This document shows, in pieces, positions 22,257 to 29,666 of a DNA stretch of 54,292 bases (position 1 is the first letter of the stretch; each line of letters starts with the position of its first letter). Below the pieces are notes generated by a model. It was not told the DNA's origin, did not search any database, and saw only the letters and a list, made by a program, of their open reading frames with translations. Location: the IMG/VR virus record IMGVR_UViG_3300032093_000181, positions 1-54,292 of that record. One strand, written 5' to 3'. The position numbers and the translations under genes were made by a program. This stretch comes from a virus.

Positions 22257-22422
22257 GCTGCCCCCCGAGGCGCTCCACCTTCTTAGCGAGGAGCCACTTG
22301 TCCCCGAGGCGCTCCACAGATGCCACCCACTTCCTCGCATTGGCCCGGTTGATTTCTTTCGGCACATGCGGGACGCTCCACAGCTTGACTGCATGACGTA
22401 GAAGTTCAATCCTGTTTTTCAC
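22246..22422 (-). CDS. Small hypothetical protein with GTG start (58 aa)
   Basis: A 58-codon frame starting at a GTG that overlaps the stop of the VRR-NUC gene (GTGA, 22419-22422), with GGAG 8 bases upstream. It ends 11 bases inside the start of the 315-residue gene. The protein is basic and helical (KNRIELLRHAVKLW) and contains VERLG twice (VERLGDKWLLAKKVERLG). The repeat is also visible in the DNA as two copies of CCCGAGGCGCTCCAC. I recall similar short VERLG...KWLLAK phage proteins. The function is unknown. Confidence 0.6.
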   Translation of the reverse strand: MKNRIELLRHAVKLWSVPHVPKEINRANARKWVASVERLGDKWLLAKKVERLGGQHGC

Positions 22423-22715
22423 TTCATGTTCTCCTGAATCAATAAACTGAGTTGATGTACGTTGAACTCATCGACCACAAGGGCGATGCCCCCAGCGCGT
22501 TTGATTTGCGCGAGGTTGTAATCCTGCAAGGCAGTGGTCTTGTTACCCTTTGCTTTGCACTCGATGCCCACAAACCTTCCGCGTACACACGCGAGGATGT
22601 CAGGCACCCCTGACGCCCCATACCCGCCCGTCATGGGCTTGCATGAGTACGCGCCAAGATCCTTCAGAACTTTGTCAACTTGCGCTTTGACTTTTGCTTC
22701 CGGAGTTTTAGACAT
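22419..22715 (-). CDS. VRR-NUC domain nuclease
   Basis: A 98-residue protein that is essentially one VRR-NUC module, a branch of the PD-(D/E)XK nucleases. Seen: an N-terminal helix (PEAKVKAQVDKVLKDLG), SGVPDILACVRG with the first acidic residue D39, VGIECKAKG with E52 and K54, Q64 in a helix, and GGIALVVDE as the closing strand. Stand-alone phage VRR-NUC proteins are thought to act as Holliday junction or flap nucleases in replication and recombination. All expected catalytic residues are present. Confidence 0.88.
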   Translation of the reverse strand: MSKTPEAKVKAQVDKVLKDLGAYSCKPMTGGYGASGVPDILACVRGRFVGIECKAKGNKTTALQDYNLAQIKRAGGIALVVDEFNVHQLSLLIQENMK

Positions 22716-22723
22716 GCGTACCC

Positions 22724-23131
22724 CTACAGTCCATTAGAGATTTCACTGAGTACGTCACGAGGCAGGATGATCACGTAGTAATACTCCTTGATGGGTTGGT
22801 ATACGTTGGGTGGTTCGAAATGAACGAGGTCCACTTTCCCTAGCCAACCTATACCGTCTAGCTTGGGGCTGTGGTTGTTCATGTACAGGTCCCCCGCTTG
22901 CGCCCAAGGGTTCGTGTTACGCGCCGGGATAGCCTTGATGAAACCCAACGCAATCTTTATGGGATCAGGCAGGGTCTCATCGGTGTAGTGCAACACCCGC
23001 TCTCGCGTTGTGTACAGTTTGTACATATCTCCTGACTGACACAGGACACAACGGTAGAGATCATCTTTCCGCCCATGCTTGTACGGCATGGGAGGGTAAC
23101 CTGCGAAGAAGCGATTGCTCCCACCGATCAT
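22724..23131 (-). CDS. Hypothetical protein (135 aa)
   Basis: Starts at ATG 23131, where the previous stop overlaps as ATGA; a longer in-frame start at 23185 would lie inside the upstream gene. The protein has one CVLCQSG pair of cysteines near the N-terminus, a middle rich in Asn and Pro, and a beta-rich C-terminus (KEYYYVIILPRDVL). It is coupled to the 314-residue gene, so the two products may act together. No family recognised. Confidence 0.55.
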   Translation of the reverse strand: MIGGSNRFFAGYPPMPYKHGRKDDLYRCVLCQSGDMYKLYTTRERVLHYTDETLPDPIKIALGFIKAIPARNTNPWAQAGDLYMNNHSPKLDGIGWLGKVDLVHFEPPNVYQPIKEYYYVIILPRDVLSEISNGL

Positions 23132-24072
23132 GCCCCCTCCTTTTTCTTGGGGATGACTACGTACATGAAACTGCTGATGTAGCACGTGCTCATGTCAAGT
23201 TCAGGGTAGTACTTGTCTGAGCGAGGGATGTGATACGGGTCCCGCACGTTGTAGTTGGTGACTTTCTCAAACTCTGTCTTGGCAAAGACCATATCGAGAT
23301 GGATAGGCTCGATGTCTTCTATCGTGGCGTAACGCTTGAGGTTTCTCGGGGCCTTCATTACATTGTGGATGGGCTCTTTCTCTGTCTCCCAGAAGTAGTA
23401 GATGGGATGCTCTACGGTAGATAGAGGAGACACCGCCAGGACATACACGCCCGCGTCGAAGCGAGCCTTGATTGCATTCTTGTCCTTGTCTTGTGCGACT
23501 TCAGCGTCGTAGTCACTCATCGCTGCGTTTAGCGTAACTATCACCTCATGTGGGAGGTAATCAGTCCGCTTGAGGGCGAACTGCGCCGCCGCCAATGCTG
23601 CTTGTGAAGGCACCCTGAATGTAATCTCCCTCGTGTCAGGTATCGCGTACTTGTACGAGGTCTGGAAGTCTTGGAAGAGAAAACTCTCTGCCCTGGATTG
23701 GCTGTATATCTCGTTGCACTTACGCAATGCAGCAAGCAGGCTGTGAATCTTCTTAGAAGACCGAGTGCTCTTGTCGCTGGAGTACTTGTCGCCGCGTGTC
23801 TTGTTGACAACGTGGTGCGTGTACCCGTAGATGTGGTCACCCCCATCTAACTGAACGGTGAGATAGCCAGCCTCGATGCCGCTGGGCAACACCAAATCTA
23901 CTGCCAACCTACCCCTGCGAGGGGTAGGATCGATGAGGAACCCTGTAGCAGTACAGAACTCTGCGGCAAGTACCGTCAGAGCGTTAGGGTACGAACTCAT
24001 CCGCAACTCAAACTTCTCGACGAGTGCGTCTGTTGGGTTATAGATGTAAGGACGAAGGTCAGATACTCGCAT
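23128..24072 (-). CDS. Hypothetical protein (314 aa) downstream of the VWA gene
   Basis: A 314-residue protein starting 27 bases after the VWA gene ends. It has an N-terminal YIYNPTDALVEKFE segment, a VDLVLPSGIEAGYLTVQLDGG beta region, a central Lys/Ser-rich helical part (KSTRSSKKIHSLLAAL), and a C-terminal half that is rich in Tyr and Pro. No nucleotide-binding or catalytic motif is visible. Its location next to the MoxR-VWA genes makes it a candidate client or adaptor of that module; this is inference. Confidence 0.55.
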   Translation of the reverse strand: MRVSDLRPYIYNPTDALVEKFELRMSSYPNALTVLAAEFCTATGFLIDPTPRRGRLAVDLVLPSGIEAGYLTVQLDGGDHIYGYTHHVVNKTRGDKYSSDKSTRSSKKIHSLLAALRKCNEIYSQSRAESFLFQDFQTSYKYAIPDTREITFRVPSQAALAAAQFALKRTDYLPHEVIVTLNAAMSDYDAEVAQDKDKNAIKARFDAGVYVLAVSPLSTVEHPIYYFWETEKEPIHNVMKAPRNLKRYATIEDIEPIHLDMVFAKTEFEKVTNYNVRDPYHIPRSDKYYPELDMSTCYISSFMYVVIPKKKEGA

Positions 24073-24099
24073 GATGACTTCCTTTGACTGATTGAAAAC

Positions 24100-25332
24100 T
24101 TACTTGTTGAACTTGACAAGCTTACCGCCCACGGGGACGCTCATCCTATCGTACTGAGTCACAAGCCACAAGGAGGGAATCGATATCCTCCAATCGATTT
24201 GTGCCTCGACGTAGCCGTCTGTAAATACAATCACAGCATCTGCTGAGATGTTATTTTTGATGATGTGATCGCTCACCGACCCGACGCGAGTGCCACCACC
24301 TCCACGGGGCTTGAGTAGAGTCTTGAGATTCTGATAGTCGCCTTCGAAGAGTTGCTCCCCGACCACCATCGTGCCCCACCACAAAACCCGGACACGCTCG
24401 GGAGTTACCATCTCACAGATAGATACCAGTTCTGAGACAAATAGTCCGAGTTCGCTGCCGCCGATAGAACCTGATGTGTCGATGGCAACAACAATCTCTC
24501 CTATCGTTTCATTCACGGTGGTAGGCAGGAGCATGGTGTCGATGACTCGACGGTTGTAGCGACGCCAGGAGTACTCATCCTTGCCTGATGTTGCATTGAC
24601 CACAAAGTCCATCAACTCTGCCCGCCAGTCAACCTGCGGTTCCAGCGACTCACCGATAGCGCGGGGGATATCAACCCCGAACCGACCAGCAATCAGGGCA
24701 CCCTCACGCAGCGCCCGGTCCACTGCCTCGCTCACCTTCTTTAGTTCCTCAGCGTCGGCTGGGCCACTGCTCAGGTCGTGCTCATCGAATCCACCGTATT
24801 CCGATGGATCATCCTTACCGGATTGAGACTGACCGGGCTGATTAGATGGATCGCCATTCTGTCCATTCTGGCATGGCTGTCCCGGCTGCTGCGGTTGAGA
24901 TTTCTTATTCTTCCTCAGGAGGCGATAGATTTCCCGCATCGACATGCCGTCGTACTGAGGCTCGTACAGCGCCCCTTGCGGAAGCTTGCACAGTCTCGTG
25001 TCCTTCAGCCCGTTGATGATCCCGTTGACCACATAGTCTGCTGCTATGTTTGCCGTGCGCCTATCTTCATTGAAGAGGTCACGGTTGTGGACCAGATGGC
25101 GCAGCGCCACGTGCAGGTTCTCGTGCAGCACGATGCCGTTGATCTCCTGATCGGAGAGTTTGGACATGAATGCTCTGCCGTAGAACTTGTCCAGTCCATT
25201 AGTCGCCGCAGTTATGGGCTCATCCGAGACTGAACTACTACCTGCCATCATCACGCCCGAGTACAGCGCAGTCTCGGGATGGCGCATGAGCGCCACGTGG
25301 GCCTTCTTGATTCTGATTTCGAGGTCAAGCAT
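24100..25332 (-). CDS. Metallopeptidase-like plus VWA domain protein (DUF2201 type)
   Basis: A 410-residue protein from ATG 25332 with AAGGAG 6 bases upstream. The N-terminal domain has VLHENLHVALRH, an HExxH zinc motif, as in the DUF2201_N putative metallopeptidase domain. A Gln/Pro/Asn/Gly-rich linker (about residues 145-190) follows. The C-terminal domain is a von Willebrand A fold: AIDTSGSIGGSE is the MIDAS DxSxS motif, then GGGGTRVG and VFTDGYVE. Known cellular relatives work with a MoxR-type AAA+ ATPase, which is encoded three genes upstream (25695-26768). The pair probably remodels or inserts a cofactor into a target protein. Confidence 0.85.
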   Translation of the reverse strand: MLDLEIRIKKAHVALMRHPETALYSGVMMAGSSSVSDEPITAATNGLDKFYGRAFMSKLSDQEINGIVLHENLHVALRHLVHNRDLFNEDRRTANIAADYVVNGIINGLKDTRLCKLPQGALYEPQYDGMSMREIYRLLRKNKKSQPQQPGQPCQNGQNGDPSNQPGQSQSGKDDPSEYGGFDEHDLSSGPADAEELKKVSEAVDRALREGALIAGRFGVDIPRAIGESLEPQVDWRAELMDFVVNATSGKDEYSWRRYNRRVIDTMLLPTTVNETIGEIVVAIDTSGSIGGSELGLFVSELVSICEMVTPERVRVLWWGTMVVGEQLFEGDYQNLKTLLKPRGGGGTRVGSVSDHIIKNNISADAVIVFTDGYVEAQIDWRISIPSLWLVTQYDRMSVPVGGKLVKFNK

Positions 25333-25504
25333 CGTAGACTCCTTGTTCTGATACGTCATACACCATAGGTTTTGCGTGGGCCCAGTGCCCGTCGTAGGCG
25401 AACCCCTCGCTGTCTTGTTTTGCTTTCTCAGCAGCTTGTTCTTCTGATTCAGCGTTGATGAGGACGTAGATGGTCTTCACCAGTTGGACGTAATAGGTTT
25501 TCAT
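25325..25504 (-). CDS. Small hypothetical protein (59 aa)
   Basis: Starts at ATG 25504, overlapping the previous stop as ATGA, and ends 8 bases inside the VWA gene. The protein has a beta start (KTYYVQLVKTIYVLI) and an acidic helix (NAESEEQAAEKAKQD), a compact ferredoxin-like pattern common in small phage proteins. It lies between the ATPase and VWA genes of the MoxR module and is tightly coupled to the latter. The function is unknown. Confidence 0.6.
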   Translation of the reverse strand: MKTYYVQLVKTIYVLINAESEEQAAEKAKQDSEGFAYDGHWAHAKPMVYDVSEQGVYDA

Positions 25505-25683
25505 ACACCCTCCGGGTTTTCCTGTTGCACTTCCACCTCTACCCCCATCTCTCTGATGAGAGATAAGACATGCGAGGTGAGCGTCTTGGTGCCAGCGATC
25601 TGGGCAAACAGCCCAGCCTTGCCACACACTGGGTAGTACACCCAGCTTCCGTACTGCTTCACGGCTTTGACTTTGATCTTCAT
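25501..25683 (-). CDS. Small hypothetical protein (60 aa)
   Basis: Starts at ATG 25683 with AAGGAG 7 bases upstream, 11 bases after the MoxR stop. An in-frame start at 25725 lies inside the MoxR gene and is rejected. It has an all-beta start (KIKVKAVKQYGSWVYYPVC), GLFAQIAGTKTLTSHVL and an acidic tail with VEVEVQQE. It is coupled by ATGA to the 59-residue gene. No family recognised; the position suggests an accessory of the MoxR-VWA module. Confidence 0.55.
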   Translation of the reverse strand: MKIKVKAVKQYGSWVYYPVCGKAGLFAQIAGTKTLTSHVLSLIREMGVEVEVQQENPEGV

Positions 25684-25694
25684 TTGCTTTCTCC

Positions 25695-26768
25695 TTACAC
25701 CAGCACGTAGTTCACACGCATCCACTCACGGATGGCTGAGTTGTTCTTTGCCAGCTTCATGCGTTGGTTTGCCATCATCGTGAAGAAGATAGCCTGCACC
25801 TCGGCTGACTTGATGCGGTTGACGAACTCCATGAACGCGGACAGTTCATCCTGCGTTTCGAGTACATCGACAGCCTGGAACATCATCATCACTTGGGCAG
25901 CGATATCCTCTGGCACTTCGATGCCCTTCGGATCAGCGAGCACGTCCTTGACATCACGTACCTTGTCGCTCATCGACACGAACGCTGACATCGACCGGGC
26001 AGCAGCCTCGCCAAGGATGCCAGCGAGCTGCGCTTGCAACTCGTCTTCGCTCAAGCGATCCTTACGGGAGATCGGCACGTTCGCCTTTGCCAGAGACCGG
26101 GGAGACACGAACTGTCCGGGCTTACCCGGCTTGAAGATATACGGGTTATCTTCTTGATTGCCGTCGAGGTAGGACGCCATGCACCGAGGATTCAGAGCAA
26201 CCCATGTGCGGATGACCCGTGAGATACCCACCTTGCTGGCCCATGCATTCCACTTGTCTGCCTTGTGCTTTCGCACGTGGATGACAGCCACGCGATTGCC
26301 CACGTGACCGAGGAGTGCATCGCCCACCCCGTCCGTCACGTTGTTGGATGTAGCGAAGACATATGACCCCTTGGGCAGCGGCACATCACCCACCATGCGC
26401 TCAAGGATGAGCCGCGTGAAGATGATCTGCATCAGCTTCGGAGCCTTCAAGAACTCGTCGAGCAGGATGACCTTGGGTCGGTTTGCGCCCGGTCCTGACA
26501 GCTTGAAGAGGCTGGCTGCGTAGTAGTCCAGGGTGCGGGTCTCGTGGTTCGGGATGTTGGCACCGATGTCCATCATGTCCTTGACGGGGCAGTCCACGTA
26601 GATGTAGTCATACCCATCACCCATGCGCTCTTCGAGCATCTTGAGGATGCTGGTCTTGCCGATACCCGGCTCGGCCACAAGGATGTTCGTCACCTCGTCT
26701 CCCGTCACCTCGATGAGGTTGGCTGCTTGGTCCAGGGTGACGGTGGTGGTGAAACTGATGTTTGCCAT
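25695..26768 (-). CDS. MoxR-type AAA+ ATPase
   Basis: A 357-residue AAA+ protein. Walker A is AEPGIGKTS (about residues 32-40), Walker B VILLDEF (about 100-106), sensor 1 ATSN near 143, and an arginine-rich GNRVAVIHVRKH segment follows. The N-terminal position of the AAA core and a helical C-terminal part resemble the MoxR/RavA/CobS group. A likely early promoter lies just upstream (26804-26845). Such ATPases act as ring-shaped chaperones together with VWA-domain proteins, here 24100-25332. The substrate in the infected cell is unknown. Confidence 0.85.
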   Translation of the reverse strand: MANISFTTTVTLDQAANLIEVTGDEVTNILVAEPGIGKTSILKMLEERMGDGYDYIYVDCPVKDMMDIGANIPNHETRTLDYYAASLFKLSGPGANRPKVILLDEFLKAPKLMQIIFTRLILERMVGDVPLPKGSYVFATSNNVTDGVGDALLGHVGNRVAVIHVRKHKADKWNAWASKVGISRVIRTWVALNPRCMASYLDGNQEDNPYIFKPGKPGQFVSPRSLAKANVPISRKDRLSEDELQAQLAGILGEAAARSMSAFVSMSDKVRDVKDVLADPKGIEVPEDIAAQVMMMFQAVDVLETQDELSAFMEFVNRIKSAEVQAIFFTMMANQRMKLAKNNSAIREWMRVNYVLV

Positions 26769-26803
26769 GATTAAGACTTCCTTACTGAATGAAGAACTGA
26801 TTG

Positions 26804-26845
26804 AGAGAAAAATGTCGCGTTAACTTTGTCAAGTTCTCAGGGGGA
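26804..26845 (-). promoter_or_regulatory. Leftward promoter-like region with conserved CCCCCTGAGAA element
   Basis: Directly after the stop of the DUF3150-like gene the minus strand reads CCCCCTGAGAA (26844-26834), then TTGACA (26832-26827). The hexamer at the conserved distance for a -10 is TTCTCT, which is a poor match. The same 11-base element precedes two other, better promoters at 24-base spacing from their -10 boxes. This one may be weaker or need an activator. It would drive the MoxR gene. Confidence 0.45.
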
Positions 26846-27802
26846 TCACTCGTCCCCGTCGTCCTCCTCGTCGCGCCCGATGCGCTTGAATGCTCCGAAC
26901 TGTGTGAGCAGGTCGTCCATCTCGTCCTTGACTGCCTTGCGCTTTGTTGCGTACTCGCGCAGGTCGTCCGTTGTCACGCCACGCAGCGCAGACTCCAGCT
27001 TTGCGCGGGCTTCCTCGATCTCCTCGTTGCCTGTCAGGTTGAAGTCCCGCAGGATGGCGCACATTTCCCGCGCCTGATCGAACGTAGCCTCGACGATCTT
27101 GGGCCTGCGTCCCTTCTTGACCGTGCCGTCCTCGGCCACGGTTTCCTCGGGCTCAGAGCAGGCGTGAGCCACACGCTCAGCCAGAGAGACCAACCGCGTT
27201 GCAGCTTTGTCCATTGCTGCCTTGACGATTGTCTCCGTCTGTTTCTGGTAGTGTGTATGCAGGTCGGACGCCAACTCCTCGCTGACCGCGTTGCGGAAGT
27301 CACCACGCGGCACGTCAGTGACCAGCAACCTCATGTTGAACTTAGCCAGGATAGTTTGCAGGTCAGGGTAGTCTGCCCTGTTAAACAGGTCGCCTTGTTC
27401 GAAGGCCATGTTCGCCACGATGCCGTTGTACTCGGCAGCGAACTTCTCCTTGAGCAGGTTGAACTGCGCCAAGTGCTGCTCGTACTCCTTCTGGAACTTC
27501 GGCAGTTGCATCATTGGTAACAGGCGAGACTTACCCGCCCAGTCATACGTGCATCTCTGCAGCCAGTTGTAGACCGTTTGACGATGATTCACCAGGGCTT
27601 TGTGCGTGGCGTTACCTGCCATCAGCATTTTGGTGAACTTGCCAGCATCGGCAGATGCCTTCTTCTGGGTTGTCACCTCGTTGGAGACCGTCTTGTCTTG
27701 CTTTGTGCCCACCCACGTGGACACCTCGACGGATACCACGTAGCAGGATGAGTGCAAAGAGGTGAGGTGCGAAGGGGCGGAGAGAGTTGTATCGATTGAC
27801 AT
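26846..27802 (-). CDS. DUF3150-like protein linked to MoxR ATPase
   Basis: A 318-residue protein. The first 70 residues are mixed, then a long mostly helical body with SRLLPMMQLPKFQKEYEQ, MAFEQGDLFNRADYP and DVPRGDFRNAVSEELA, a charged helix with KRKAVKDEMDDLLTQFG, and a very acidic C-terminus (RDEEDDGDE). Length, composition and its place immediately before a MoxR ATPase gene resemble proteins annotated as DUF3150, which I recall beside AAA ATPase and VWA genes. I cannot verify this family without a search. A third component of the MoxR-VWA module is the working hypothesis. Confidence 0.55.
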   Translation of the reverse strand: MSIDTTLSAPSHLTSLHSSCYVVSVEVSTWVGTKQDKTVSNEVTTQKKASADAGKFTKMLMAGNATHKALVNHRQTVYNWLQRCTYDWAGKSRLLPMMQLPKFQKEYEQHLAQFNLLKEKFAAEYNGIVANMAFEQGDLFNRADYPDLQTILAKFNMRLLVTDVPRGDFRNAVSEELASDLHTHYQKQTETIVKAAMDKAATRLVSLAERVAHACSEPEETVAEDGTVKKGRRPKIVEATFDQAREMCAILRDFNLTGNEEIEEARAKLESALRGVTTDDLREYATKRKAVKDEMDDLLTQFGAFKRIGRDEEDDGDE

Positions 27803-27815
27803 GATGTTTCCTTTG

Positions 27816-27974
27816 TCAGTTGATGTTATTCACGGGGGTGGGAGCACGAAGTTCATGGATGGTTGCAGCTTCGAAAGTCTGCTCATCCACCCAGGCGAAC
27901 GCCTGATCTTCAGTGTCGAATGGACCGTACAAGCGCATCGGCTCGTGGGCATGGAAAAGAACTGCGATGAACAT
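27816..27974 (-). CDS. Small hypothetical protein (52 aa)
   Basis: Starts at ATG 27974 with CGGAG 5 bases upstream. A longer frame to 28208 overlaps the zinc-ribbon gene and is rejected. The peptide has a beta start (FIAVLFHAHEPM), GPFDTEDQAFAWVDEQ and ends TIHELRAP. The GPF...A..W......ELR pattern is common in tiny phage proteins of unknown function. Confidence 0.6.
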   Translation of the reverse strand: MFIAVLFHAHEPMRLYGPFDTEDQAFAWVDEQTFEAATIHELRAPTPVNNIN

Positions 27975-28017
27975 AAGAACTCCGGTAGTGGTTAGTGGTT
28001 CAGTGTGTGGTGGGTTG

Positions 28018-28230
28018 TTATCTGTACAGCCCTCCCTTGTTGTTGATGCCAAGCAGGTCGTCCCTGTCCGTGATGAGCAGGTAGTTGGACTTGTGCATCG
28101 GCACGATGGTGTGACGGACGCTTCGCGCCCGGTCCTCGCCACATGGCAGGCAGAGTTGGTAGCCAGCCAGACGACGGGCGGCAGAGTAGGTGTCACCACA
28201 GGCGACACACAGGGGCTTCATGGGTTTCAC
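28018..28230 (-). CDS. Small double-CxxC zinc-binding protein (70 aa)
   Basis: I start it at the GTG at 28230, 6 bases after GAGGAG; an ATG two codons earlier (28236) is too close to that site, and an ATG three codons after the GTG is also possible. The protein has two CxxC pairs (CVACG and CLPCG) around a basic helix, then SVRHTIVPMHKSNYLLITDR and GINNKGG. This is a zinc ribbon followed by a short tail found in many phages. Nucleic acid binding is likely. Confidence 0.6.
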   Translation of the reverse strand: MKPMKPLCVACGDTYSAARRLAGYQLCLPCGEDRARSVRHTIVPMHKSNYLLITDRDDLLGINNKGGLYR

Positions 28231-28240
28231 GGGCATCTCC

Positions 28241-28555
28241 TCAGTTGTCGCAGGTGATGTGGCTGAATGACCACTCGCTGATCTCGCCACGCTCGACGAT
28301 GAACGAGCAGATCCACTCATCGATCTTGAACCGATGCATTTCCAACGGAGTTGCATCCACCGGGTCTTCCCAAGTGTGGGAAGTGCGGCAGTGAGGCTTG
28401 AGGATGGTGCGCAGGCGGCACCATTGCAGGAAACGGGCAGGGTCCCGTTGGAGGCGTAGCAGTGTGGAGTGACTCACACTGCGCTGAATGACTACCTCAG
28501 GGAAGACACGGAAGTTCATCTGGTCGTCGAAGACGAGGGATTTGATGCGAGACAT
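28241..28555 (-). CDS. Hypothetical early protein (104 aa)
   Basis: A 104-residue basic protein with GAGGAG 8 bases before the ATG. It has FRVFPEVVIQRSVSHSTLLRLQRDP in the N-terminal half and a Trp-rich end (DEWICSFIVE, SEWSFSHI). It is the second gene after the leftward promoter, a position where phages often place host-takeover proteins, but nothing in the sequence shows the role. Confidence 0.55.
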   Translation of the reverse strand: MSRIKSLVFDDQMNFRVFPEVVIQRSVSHSTLLRLQRDPARFLQWCRLRTILKPHCRTSHTWEDPVDATPLEMHRFKIDEWICSFIVERGEISEWSFSHITCDN

Positions 28556-28572
28556 GGCAGTTGCTCCTCAGA

Positions 28573-28899
28573 TCAAAGGACGCTGTAGCCCTGGAAGTCG
28601 TACTCCCAGGCATTGACGATGGTCAGGCCGTGCAGGTCTTCAGACCCGTCTGAATCGTTGAACTCTGCGGACCCGTCGAGGTCGAAGTCAGGATCGACCG
28701 TATTGGCCCGCAGGATGTGGGCATCGTCGGAGTCGCAGATGTCTGGGGTGTCTGCATCCCAGTTGGTGTAGGTCTGGGGGATTGCGGCAGGCTTCACTAC
28801 GCGCAGGGCCTTGCGGGTGGCTCTAGGTAGGAACTCATGCGTGGCTGGGCTGATAGATACGAACCCAGCAAGGATGGGGGAACGAGGACGAGCGTACAT
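28573..28899 (-). CDS. First gene of the leftward operon, hypothetical acidic protein (108 aa)
   Basis: I chose ATG 28899 because GGAG lies 6 bases upstream; ATG 28911 is a second option and longer starts would sit in the promoter. The N-terminal 40 residues are basic (PRATRKALRVVK). The C-terminal 60 are strongly acidic with many Asp (DPDFDLDGSAEFNDSDGSED), a DNA-mimic-like composition. It is about 75 bases from the predicted transcript start, the classic place for a phage early protein that blocks a host enzyme. This is inference. Confidence 0.55.
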   Translation of the reverse strand: MYARPRSPILAGFVSISPATHEFLPRATRKALRVVKPAAIPQTYTNWDADTPDICDSDDAHILRANTVDPDFDLDGSAEFNDSDGSEDLHGLTIVNAWEYDFQGYSVL

Positions 28900-28980
28900 G
28901 ACTGACTCCATAACTAGTACCTCAGGCAGAGGTGGGTGACTGAATAGGACTGTGTCAGAGCGCATTGCCCCAACACGCGC

Positions 28981-29009
28981 ATTATAGGGGGTTTTGTGAC
29001 GTATGTCAA
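28981..29009 (-). promoter_or_regulatory. Consensus sigma70 promoter for the leftward operon
   Basis: On the minus strand TTGACA (29009-29004) and TATAAT (28986-28981) are separated by exactly 17 bases, a perfect match to the sigma70 consensus. The spacer contains TACGTCAC, one of the repeated motifs of this region, so the promoter may be controlled by whatever binds it. The first gene starts about 75 bases downstream. Confidence 0.85.
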
Positions 29010-29044
29010 GACTTCTGGGCAACTTTGTTTATTAGAAGGCTCGG

Positions 29045-29092
29045 ATACGTCATTTGTGACGTATTATAGGGCACAAATGGGGGTTGTTCCAG
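29045..29092 (-). promoter_or_regulatory. Second leftward promoter overlapped by ATACGTCA/TGACGTAT palindrome
   Basis: ATACGTCA (29045-29052) and TGACGTAT (29057-29064) are perfect inverted copies 4 bases apart. A minus-strand TATAAT (29068-29063) overlaps the palindrome. The -35 position holds TGGAAC, a poor hexamer but part of the repeated GAACA motif, so this promoter may be activator-dependent and also repressible through the palindrome. Confidence 0.6.
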
Positions 29093-29447
29093 GATTTGTT
29101 CCAAGTGACGTAAAAAAATCTTGTGTAGAACGTGCAAGGAACGGTTGTAAGTGCTTGAATATAAAGAGAAAAATGATGTTTTGTTCTTGTTCTAAGTTTA
29201 GAGGGGGGAGGGCTCCTAGGAGACCATGTTTTTTTCTGTGGATAACTTCTTGCAAAACCTCGCTTGACCTCTCTGTTCCACCAAAAAATTCATGCCCTTT
29301 ACCGTCACCCCTCATTTTGGCTAGAACACTAGAACAGTGGGAACAAATCCGAATTTCCCTTGTGTGACAACAACTTACGTGTAAGGAACCACTAACTTTT
29401 TCTGGAACACGACTAGAACATTGGAACAAAAATAGGGGTAAAAAGGG

Positions 29448-29514
29448 CTTGACAAACGGGATTTTTTCTGGCAACATGCACATCCAGTGCATGTTGAAAT
29501 TAAACGTCACAAAT
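29448..29514 (+). repeat. Direct repeat unit 1: promoter-like box with perfect palindrome
   Basis: This 67-base unit is 62/67 identical to 29562-29628. On the plus strand it has TTGACA (29449-29454), a 17-base spacer ending in an extended TGG, and CAACAT (29472-29477). CAACATGCAC (29472-29481) and GTGCATGTTG (29487-29496) form a perfect 10-base inverted repeat with an ATCCA loop that would cover the -10 box and the start point. It ends with AACGTCACAAAT, related to the TACGTCA motif. Confidence 0.7.
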
Positions 29515-29519
29515 GAGCA

Positions 29520-29541
29520 AAATCCGCCTCCGGGCGGATTT
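29520..29541. terminator. Hairpin after repeat unit 1
   Basis: A 9-base-pair stem AAATCCGCC / GGCGGATTT with a TCCG loop, 6 bases after unit 1. The plus-strand T tract is only TTTCC, while the minus strand gives TTTTGC, so it could work weakly in either direction. Confidence 0.5.
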
Positions 29542-29561
29542 CCTACTTCTGAGTAGGGTTA

Positions 29562-29628
29562 CTTGACAAAACGGATTTTTTCTGGCAACATGCACATCCA
29601 GTGCATGTTGAAATTTTACGGCACAAAT
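29562..29628 (+). repeat. Direct repeat unit 2: promoter-like box with perfect palindrome
   Basis: The second copy begins 114 bases after the first. It has TTGACA (29563-29568), 17 bases, and CAACAT (29586-29591); the palindrome arms are 29586-29595 and 29601-29610. The spacer, palindrome and loop are unchanged; differences are only at two positions near the -35 and three near the end. It is followed by a strong plus-strand terminator at 29667-29694, giving a possible transcript of about 95 bases. Confidence 0.7.
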
Positions 29629-29666
29629 CGGGTTCAGTTGCGATCTCCCTCCTTGTCATCAAGGTT

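Noticed and set aside
22257-22409. N-terminal extension of the 315-aa protein
   Set aside because: A GTG-started 58-aa gene with a good ribosome binding site and GTGA overlap occupies this stretch in another frame.
26801-27520. Plus-strand frame (239 aa) opposite the DUF3150-like gene
   Set aside because: Very rich in Leu, Val and Cys, as expected for the complement of a Glu/Lys-rich helical gene. No ribosome binding site.
29064-29510. Minus-strand frame of 148 aa in the control region
   Set aside because: It runs through promoters, palindromes and repeat unit 1, has no ribosome binding site and odd composition. The region is better explained as regulatory.
29448-29628. CRISPR-like array
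   Set aside because: Only two repeats, 114 bases apart, with a palindrome inside a promoter-like sequence; no cas genes except a Cas4-like nuclease that fits phage replication.
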